A stretch of DNA of 64,000 nt from contig NZ_DASTBH010000122.1 of assembly GCF_035712165.1 (NCBI RefSeq), forward strand, positions 1 to 64,000. Reading direction: 5' to 3'. This DNA is from DASYTH01 sp035712165. GTDB taxonomy: Bacteria; Actinomycetota; Actinomycetes; Mycobacteriales; Pseudonocardiaceae. The notes beneath the pieces are model-generated. The model was not told the origin of the DNA. It did not search any database and worked only from the letters and a program-made list of their open reading frames with translations. This document shows, in pieces, positions 59,515 through 64,000 of this stretch. How positions within the stretch are numbered: the first letter of the stretch is position 1; each line of letters begins with the position of its first letter. Position numbers and translations under genes: made by a program.

Positions 59515-60613
59515 CCTTCCGGGACTGGTCGCGGCGTTCGGCGCCCGGCTGCGCGCGGCGGGACTGCCGGTCGGGCCGGACCGGTGCGAGCGGTTCGCCC
59601 GGGCGGTCACCGTGCTCAACCCGGCCACCACCCGGGAGATCTTCCACTGCGCGCTGGCCACGCTGGTCAGCGATCCGGAGCAACTGCCCACGTTCCGCGC
59701 GGTGTTCGCCGAGGTGTTCGCGGGGGTGGCGGATCCGGCCACCCAGCGCGGTCAGCACCCGTCGGTCGGCAGCACCGCCGGGTCCCGGGGCGGCCGCCCG
59801 GACGTGAGCGGCGCCGACCCGGACCGGCGCGGCGGCCGCGAGGTGGAGACCAACGTGCTCGCCAGTGCCGCGGAACGGTTGTCCGGCCGGGACTTCGCCG
59901 AGCTGACCGCTACGGAGCTGGCCCAGCTGGCCGGGTTGATGCGGCGGTTGTCCCTGTCCACGCCGCCGCGCCGGTCCCGCCGGGAGCGGCTGGCCCCGCA
60001 CGGCCCGCGGGTGGACCTGCGCGGCACGCTGTCCCGGGCGCGGCGCACCGGCGGCCACCCGCTGCTGCTGGTCCGCCGGGCGCGGAAGGTCAAGCCGCGC
60101 CGGCTGGTCGTGCTGTGCGACATCTCCGGCTCGATGGAGCCCTATGCCCGGGCCATGGTCCAGTTGCTGTACTGCGCCTCCGGCGGCGCGTCGGCCGAGG
60201 TGTTCACGTTCGCCACCCGGCTCACGCGGCTCACCCGGGAGCTGTCCCGGGTCCGCCCCTCGGTCGCGTTGGAGCGGGCCGGCCGGCTCGCCCCCGACTG
60301 GTCCGGCGGTACCCGGATCGCCGACTCCCTGGCCGAGTTCAACCGCCGCTACGGTCGTCGCGGCCTGGCCCGGGGCGCCGTCGTGCTGATCATCTCCGAC
60401 GGCTGGGAAACCGGCGACCCGACCGAACTGGGCCGTCAACTGGCCGCGCTGGCCGCGGTGGCGCACCGGATCGTCTGGGCCAACCCACGCACCGCGCGGG
60501 CCGGCTACCGCCCCCTCGCGGGCGGGATGGCCGCCGCCTGGCCGCACTGCGACGCCGTCGTCAGCGCGCACAGCCTGACCGCGCTGGACGACCTGATCGC
60601 CGCGCTCAGGTAG
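59507..60613 (+). CDS. coxE: vWA domain protein of the CO dehydrogenase locus
   Basis: A 368-residue protein. A helical N-terminus (about 1-190) precedes a von Willebrand factor A domain with a full MIDAS: DISGSM (about residue 205), Thr in SGGTRI (about 266) and Asp in ISDGWETGD (about 298). It is the partner of the upstream MoxR ATPase and acts in maturation of the molybdenum-copper site. It ends the core cox operon; the next gene starts 26 bp later on the same strand. Confidence 0.93.
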   Translation: MSDLPGLVAAFGARLRAAGLPVGPDRCERFARAVTVLNPATTREIFHCALATLVSDPEQLPTFRAVFAEVFAGVADPATQRGQHPSVGSTAGSRGGRPDVSGADPDRRGGREVETNVLASAAERLSGRDFAELTATELAQLAGLMRRLSLSTPPRRSRRERLAPHGPRVDLRGTLSRARRTGGHPLLLVRRARKVKPRRLVVLCDISGSMEPYARAMVQLLYCASGGASAEVFTFATRLTRLTRELSRVRPSVALERAGRLAPDWSGGTRIADSLAEFNRRYGRRGLARGAVVLIISDGWETGDPTELGRQLAALAAVAHRIVWANPRTARAGYRPLAGGMAAAWPHCDAVVSAHSLTALDDLIAALR

Positions 60614-60639
60614 GGAGACGTCGGAGGTATCCTCGGCGG

Positions 60640-61080
60640 ATGGCCAGGCGGGTGCGGCGGCCGGTGGCCGAGAATCCGGATCGGGCGCGGGCCGATCTGG
60701 TGGCGTTGCTGGCGGTCGCCGATCGGGGCATCGCGTTGCAGGACGACGCGGTTGCCGTGCTGCGGGCCTGCGCGGCGCCGGGTGAGCCGGACGGGTCGGT
60801 GGCCCGGGAGGGCGGACGGGTCGCGGGGGAGTATCACCGGCTGTGGGCGTTCGCGCTGGACTTCGCCCGGCACGCCGACCCGGACTCGTTGGAGCGCCGG
60901 GTATCCCAGCTCCTCCTGCACCACTGTCAGGTGCTGCACCACGCGATCCGGTTCGCGTTCCCCAAGTTCCGCACCGAGCGGCTGGAGCAGGCCCGCCAGT
61001 CGGTCGTCGACCTCGGACCGCCTGCCGAGGAAATGCGCTCGCTCCGCGACGAACTGGCCATGTGGCTCAGTCTGCTCTGA
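60640..61080 (+). CDS. Hypothetical protein at the end of the cox operon
   Basis: A 146-residue, mostly alpha-helical protein (ARRVRRPVAENPDRARADLVALLAVADRGIALQDDAVAVLRACAAP ... FPKFRTERLEQARQSVVDLGPPAEEMRSLRDELAMWLSLL). I recognise no motif. Start ATG 60640 has GGAGG 13 nt upstream, rather far. Its co-direction and 26-bp distance from coxE suggest cotranscription, but a link to CO oxidation is not shown. It overlaps the convergent TetR gene by 14 bp. Confidence 0.6.
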   Translation: MARRVRRPVAENPDRARADLVALLAVADRGIALQDDAVAVLRACAAPGEPDGSVAREGGRVAGEYHRLWAFALDFARHADPDSLERRVSQLLLHHCQVLHHAIRFAFPKFRTERLEQARQSVVDLGPPAEEMRSLRDELAMWLSLL

Positions 61081-61660
61081 GCGAGGCCCAGATCCGGTCC
61101 GGCAGCAGGCGTTCGGCCGCGGCGAGGTCGATGTCGGCGCCGGCGAGCCACCGCCGGGACAGCTCGGCGACCGGTCCGATCAGCAGCATCTCGACCAGGG
61201 GTGCGGGCAGGTCCACGATCTGGCCGGACCGCACGTGCGGAGCGAGCCAGGCGAGCATCCGGCCGATCCGAGGCGCCTTGCTCGCGGCGATCGCCGCCGC
61301 GTGCGCGGGCAGGTAGCCGGCGTAGGCCGAAGCGTGGATGAACCGGGCCTGCGCCGGGTGTTCGGCCACGAACCGCAGGTAGGCGCGGACCACGGCACGC
61401 ACCCCGGTGTGCGGGGTCCGGGTGCGTTCCAGCGCCGCCACGAGCGTGTCGAGCAGTTCGGCCATGCACCGCTGGTACAGCGCGGCGGCCAGCCCGTCGA
61501 AGCTGCCGTAGTGGTGGTAGAGGCTGCCGAGGCTGATCCCGCTCGCCGCGGTCACCGCCGGCACCGTGAACCCGCCCGGCCCGTCCTGCTCGTGCACGGC
61601 GAGCGCGGCGTCGAGCAGCCGGCGCGCGGTCTCCGTTCCCCGGGTCTGTTTAGGTGACAT
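61067..61660 (-). CDS. TetR family transcriptional regulator
   Basis: A 197-residue TetR repressor. The N-terminal HTH is GFTVPAVTAASGISLGSLYHHYGSFDGLAAALYQ (about residues 29-63). The ligand domain is helical. It overlaps the stop of the upstream SDR gene by 11 bp, so the two are in one operon (SDR first). The palindrome at 62491-62509, just upstream of the SDR, is the likely operator, giving autoregulation. Confidence 0.92.
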   Translation of the reverse strand: MSPKQTRGTETARRLLDAALAVHEQDGPGGFTVPAVTAASGISLGSLYHHYGSFDGLAAALYQRCMAELLDTLVAALERTRTPHTGVRAVVRAYLRFVAEHPAQARFIHASAYAGYLPAHAAAIAASKAPRIGRMLAWLAPHVRSGQIVDLPAPLVEMLLIGPVAELSRRWLAGADIDLAAAERLLPDRIWASLRAD

Positions 61661-62471
61661 CGCGTCGGGCCAGCCCGGTCAGGTCCAGCGCCTGCGCCCA
61701 GAGCCGTTGCGCCAGTTCGGGGTCGTCCGGGCCGGGCGCCTCCCGGTCGACGTCGAAGTAGCGCCCGGTCACCCCGCCGAGCCCGGGGTCGGTGGCCAGC
61801 CGGACGACCGGCCGGGCGCCGGTGGACGTGTCCTTCCACAGCAGTTTCACGGTCTTGAGCAGCAGCCCGGTCAACCCGCCGGGATCACCGAGCCCGGTCC
61901 GGATCACGCCGGGATGCACGGCGTTGATGGTCACCCCGGTGTCCCGCCAGTGGCGCGCGAACAGCGGCACCAGCAGCAGGTTGCACAGTTTGGTGTCGCA
62001 GTAGGTGCGCATCCGGTGGAAGTCGGCGCCGGCCGGGGTGCGCTCCGGGTCGGCGGTGCCCTTGACGTAGAGCCCGGCGCTGACCTGCACCACCCGCGCC
62101 CCGGCGGCAAACCGGGGCGCGAGCGTGTGGTTGAGCACGAACGGCGCCAGGTGGTTGGTGACGAACGACTGCTCGAGCCCGTCGGTGTGCCGCGGCCGGG
62201 TCGGCCAGATCCCGGCGTTGTGCACCAGCACGTCGATCTCCGGGCAGGCGGCGGCGATCCGCTCGGCGGCGGTGTGGATCCCCGCGACCGAGCCGAGATC
62301 GCCGGCCACGACCTGCGCCGTGGCGCCGCCCGCGGCCAGCGCCGCCCGGGCCGTCTCGCCCCGGTCGCGGTCCCGGCAGACCAGCACCACCCGGTGGCCG
62401 AGCTCGCCCAACTGGCGCGCGACCGCGTAGCCGATTCCCCGGTTGGCTCCCGTGACCACTGCTGTGCGCAT
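61650..62471 (-). CDS. Short-chain dehydrogenase (retinol-dehydrogenase-like)
   Basis: A 273-residue SDR with TGANRGIG (about residues 7-14), NAGIW (about 87-91) and a catalytic Tyr-Cys-Asp-Thr-Lys (about 158-162). CRDRDRGE after strand 2 favours NADP. The C-terminal region ALDLTGLA is typical of the retinol dehydrogenase-like group, whose bacterial members oxidise or reduce lipophilic alcohols and aldehydes. Substrate unknown. It starts 20 bp from a TCTAGAA-type palindrome and is cotranscribed with a TetR gene. Confidence 0.9.
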   Translation of the reverse strand: MRTAVVTGANRGIGYAVARQLGELGHRVVLVCRDRDRGETARAALAAGGATAQVVAGDLGSVAGIHTAAERIAAACPEIDVLVHNAGIWPTRPRHTDGLEQSFVTNHLAPFVLNHTLAPRFAAGARVVQVSAGLYVKGTADPERTPAGADFHRMRTYCDTKLCNLLLVPLFARHWRDTGVTINAVHPGVIRTGLGDPGGLTGLLLKTVKLLWKDTSTGARPVVRLATDPGLGGVTGRYFDVDREAPGPDDPELAQRLWAQALDLTGLARRDVT

Positions 62472-62490
62472 GCCGGGATCATAAACATTT

Positions 62491-62509
62491 TCTAGAAAGA
62501 AGTTCTAGA
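62491..62509. promoter_or_regulatory. TetR-type operator palindrome
   Basis: TCTAGAA (62491-62497) and TTCTAGA (62503-62509) are exact reverse complements 5 bp apart, giving a 19-bp palindrome 20 bp upstream of the SDR start. It overlaps the stop codon of the SGNH hydrolase gene (62505-62507). It is the natural candidate site for the TetR protein encoded downstream of the SDR. Confidence 0.7.
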
Positions 62510-63326
62510 CCGCGGTGGATGCGACGCCGAGTTGCGCGAGCAGCAGCGGGGCGTAGCCGGCGGCGTGCCCGTTGGTGTTGGGGTGGTAGGACTCCAGGAT
62601 CGGGTAGGACAGGCCGTTGATCCACTCGGTGTCGTCGCACACGGCGTGCCGGGTGAACGGCGTCCGGGCGTCGACGAAGGCGAACCCGGCCGCCGCCGCC
62701 CGCGCGCCGATGGCGGTGGCCAGCAGGTCGGCGGTCCGGTTCAGTTCGGCCTGCTCGCCGGGGCTGATCCGGGCGCCGAGGTTGCACTCCTCGCCGTTGA
62801 AGATCCGTGGGTAGCCGATCACCACCACGGTCGCGTTGGGCGCCCGGTCGCGGATCGCCCGGTACAGCCCGTCCAGCCGGCCCGGCAGCGTGTCCCGGAT
62901 GACCGCGTTGGCGTTGTTGATGTCGCCCCAGCAGGTCCACGGCCAGGGCCGGGCGCAGGAGGTGATCACGTTGGCGAACCCGGCGTCGTTCCCGCCGGCC
63001 GAGACGGTCACCAGCGTGGTGCTCGGGCTCAGGCTGCCCAGTTGGTTGGCCAGCACGTCGGCGACCCGGGCTCCCGAGCAGGCGGCGAAGGTCAGGGTGG
63101 CGCCCAGCCGGGCCGCGGCGAGGACCGGGTAGGCGCTGGCCGAGCGGTAGCACGAGCCGCTGTCGGGGTAGTAGGTCCGGGTGCCGACGCCGGAGGAGTA
63201 CGAGTCCCCGAGTGCCGTGTAGACGGCCGGGGCGGCGTGTGCCGTGTGGACACCCGCCAAGGTGAACGTGGCGGTTCCTAGCAAGGTGATCGCGATACGG
63301 GCTGAGCGCAGCCGGAACAAACCCAT
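62505..63326 (-). CDS. Secreted SGNH/GDSL hydrolase (esterase/lipase)
   Basis: A 273-residue secreted hydrolase. A Sec signal peptide (about residues 1-31, ending TAHAA) precedes an SGNH domain with GDSYSSGVG (Ser about 41), GGNDAGF (about 112), and the C-terminal catalytic SYHPNTNGHAAGY (His about 252). Six cysteines suggest disulfides of the Streptomyces scabies esterase type. It should hydrolyse acyl esters of lipids or polysaccharides outside the cell. It lies in the same direction as the SDR/TetR genes but with its own 226-bp upstream region. Confidence 0.93.
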   Translation of the reverse strand: MGLFRLRSARIAITLLGTATFTLAGVHTAHAAPAVYTALGDSYSSGVGTRTYYPDSGSCYRSASAYPVLAAARLGATLTFAACSGARVADVLANQLGSLSPSTTLVTVSAGGNDAGFANVITSCARPWPWTCWGDINNANAVIRDTLPGRLDGLYRAIRDRAPNATVVVIGYPRIFNGEECNLGARISPGEQAELNRTADLLATAIGARAAAAGFAFVDARTPFTRHAVCDDTEWINGLSYPILESYHPNTNGHAAGYAPLLLAQLGVASTAV

Positions 63327-63429
63327 GATTTTCCTCCACGGTGCAGGGGGCGTGCCCGGACGGGCACACCGGGGAGTCGGGTGAGATCAGCGTGCGGCCT
63401 CGTGCGTACTTGATCAATAGACCGAAGAG

Positions 63430-63500
63430 GTGAATGCCGATTCACTGCGACCTTTCAGTGCGCGCCCTGCCGCCACAGATCCGAGCCTTCGGCAGGGGCG
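63430..63500. other. Inverted repeats in the divergent SGNH/hydrolase intergenic region
   Basis: GTGAAT-GCCG-ATTCAC (63430-63445) is a perfect 6-bp dyad. CGCCCTGCCG (63463-63472) pairs with CGGCAGGGGCG (63490-63500) across a 17-nt loop with one bulge. No gene ends here, so these are regulatory dyads or chance structures rather than terminators. The rest of the 226-bp interval shows nothing. Confidence 0.35.
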
Positions 63501-63552
63501 CTTGGGTTGGCGAGGCGTGACTTTTCCCCGCCCAGCGGGAACGGTGATCGGT

Positions 63553-64000
63553 ATGAGCGAGCGCACGCGCTGGGTGGACTCGGGCGGACTGCGGCTGTGG
63601 GTGCGCGAGGAGGGCGTGCCGGGCGGGCCGACGTTGCTGCTGGTGCACGGCTACCCGGACGACTCCGCGGTGTGGGACGGCGTGGTGGCCCGGCTGGCGG
63701 ACCGGTACCGGGTGGTGCGCTACGACGTGCGCGGCGCCGGACGCTCCGACGCCCCGGCCGCACGCGACGGCTACCGGATCGAGCACCTCGCCGCGGACCT
63801 TCGCGCGGTCCTGGACGCGATCAGCCCGGACGTCCCGGTGCACCTGGTCGCCCACGACTGGGGGTCGATGCAGTCCTGGGCCGTGGTCGGCGATCCCGCC
63901 CAGGCCGACCGGTTCGCCTCGTTCACCTCGATCTCCGGGCCCGATCTGGCGCAGTTGGACGGCTGGCTGCGGGCCGGGCTGCGCGACCCCGGCCGGGCCC
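63553..64000 (+). CDS. Alpha/beta hydrolase, epoxide-hydrolase-like (partial, 3' end off the window)
   Basis: The first 149 residues of an alpha/beta hydrolase are present. LLLVHGYPDDSAVWDGVV is the oxyanion strand and VHLVAHDWGSMQSW carries the nucleophile, an Asp as in epoxide hydrolases and haloalkane dehalogenases. The opening ERTRWVDSGGLRLWVREEG is like the N-terminus of actinobacterial hydrolase-SDR fusions (EphD type), so a C-terminal SDR domain may lie beyond the edge. Its start ATG 63553 has a weak ribosome binding site. Confidence 0.85.
   Translation, partial: MSERTRWVDSGGLRLWVREEGVPGGPTLLLVHGYPDDSAVWDGVVARLADRYRVVRYDVRGAGRSDAPAARDGYRIEHLAADLRAVLDAISPDVPVHLVAHDWGSMQSWAVVGDPAQADRFASFTSISGPDLAQLDGWLRAGLRDPGRA

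Noticed and set aside
1..64000. CRISPR arrays, tRNA or rRNA genes, insertion sequences, prophage
   Set aside because: No regularly spaced repeat-spacer pattern, cloverleaf-like sequence, transposase or phage structural motif was seen in reading; a dedicated search (tRNAscan, CRISPR finder) would confirm.

Overview
The window is high-GC actinobacterial DNA, most likely from a filamentous actinomycete of the Pseudonocardiales type. This is inferred from GC-rich third codon positions, TTA codons restricted to a few genes, a SARP-type regulator, an ESX/WXG-like operon, a VMAP/FxSxx-type locus and a form I CO dehydrogenase. I see no tRNA, rRNA, CRISPR array, insertion sequence or phage gene. Both ends cut genes.

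Region 1 (1-20665) is a small-molecule biosynthetic cluster. It has a stand-alone adenylation enzyme (left edge), a single-module PKS (KS-AT-ACP), an A-PCP NRPS protein with no condensation domain, and a type II thioesterase. Around these sit a RidA protein, a GNAT, two hydrolases, a dipeptide epimerase, three ATP-grasp ligases (two of them paralogues of 418 residues each), a class V PLP enzyme, a proline-dehydrogenase-like flavoenzyme and a membrane desaturase. The region looks built to make and tailor a short peptide or peptide-polyketide, with amide bonds probably made by the ATP-grasp enzymes. Its regulator is an HTH-TPR protein (18158-19363). Divergent from it I find a 16-codon ORF with a strong ribosome binding site (17912-17962). 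Clustered TTGCCA/TGGCAA elements lie in five promoter regions of the cluster, including the regulator's own. This resembles a peptide-responsive RRNPP-like circuit, as a hypothesis.

Region 2 (20653-28392) is mixed: a signal-less peptidoglycan-binding HExxH protein, a VOC protein, two SDRs, a MarR/EamA divergent pair with a perfect 12-bp inverted repeat, and a 1004-residue SARP/NB-ARC/TPR regulator. Region 3 (28539-40711) holds small membrane, envelope and stress-type proteins (DUF1269-like, SHOCT, AI-2E-like, holin-like, HdeD-like), followed by a monooxygenase-fold protein, a flavin reductase, a Tat-exported cyclase-family protein and a phospholipase D.

Region 4 (40789-50097) is the second unusual locus. 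A 65-residue RiPP-like precursor and an HExxH peptide hydroxylase (+ strand) converge on a three-gene operon (- strand) of cyclase-VMAP, MoxR ATPase and vWA-like/NB-ARC/TPR protein. This combines an FxSxx-type peptide module with a vWA-MoxR-VMAP conflict-system triad, but without the usual radical SAM enzyme in the window.

Region 5 (50270-64000) has a WXG-like/EspG-like/alpha-beta-hydrolase operon, a LysR regulator divergent from a complete coxMSL form I CO dehydrogenase operon with its XdhC, MoxR and vWA maturation genes, a TetR/SDR pair with an operator-like palindrome, a secreted SGNH hydrolase, and the start of an alpha/beta hydrolase cut by the right edge.
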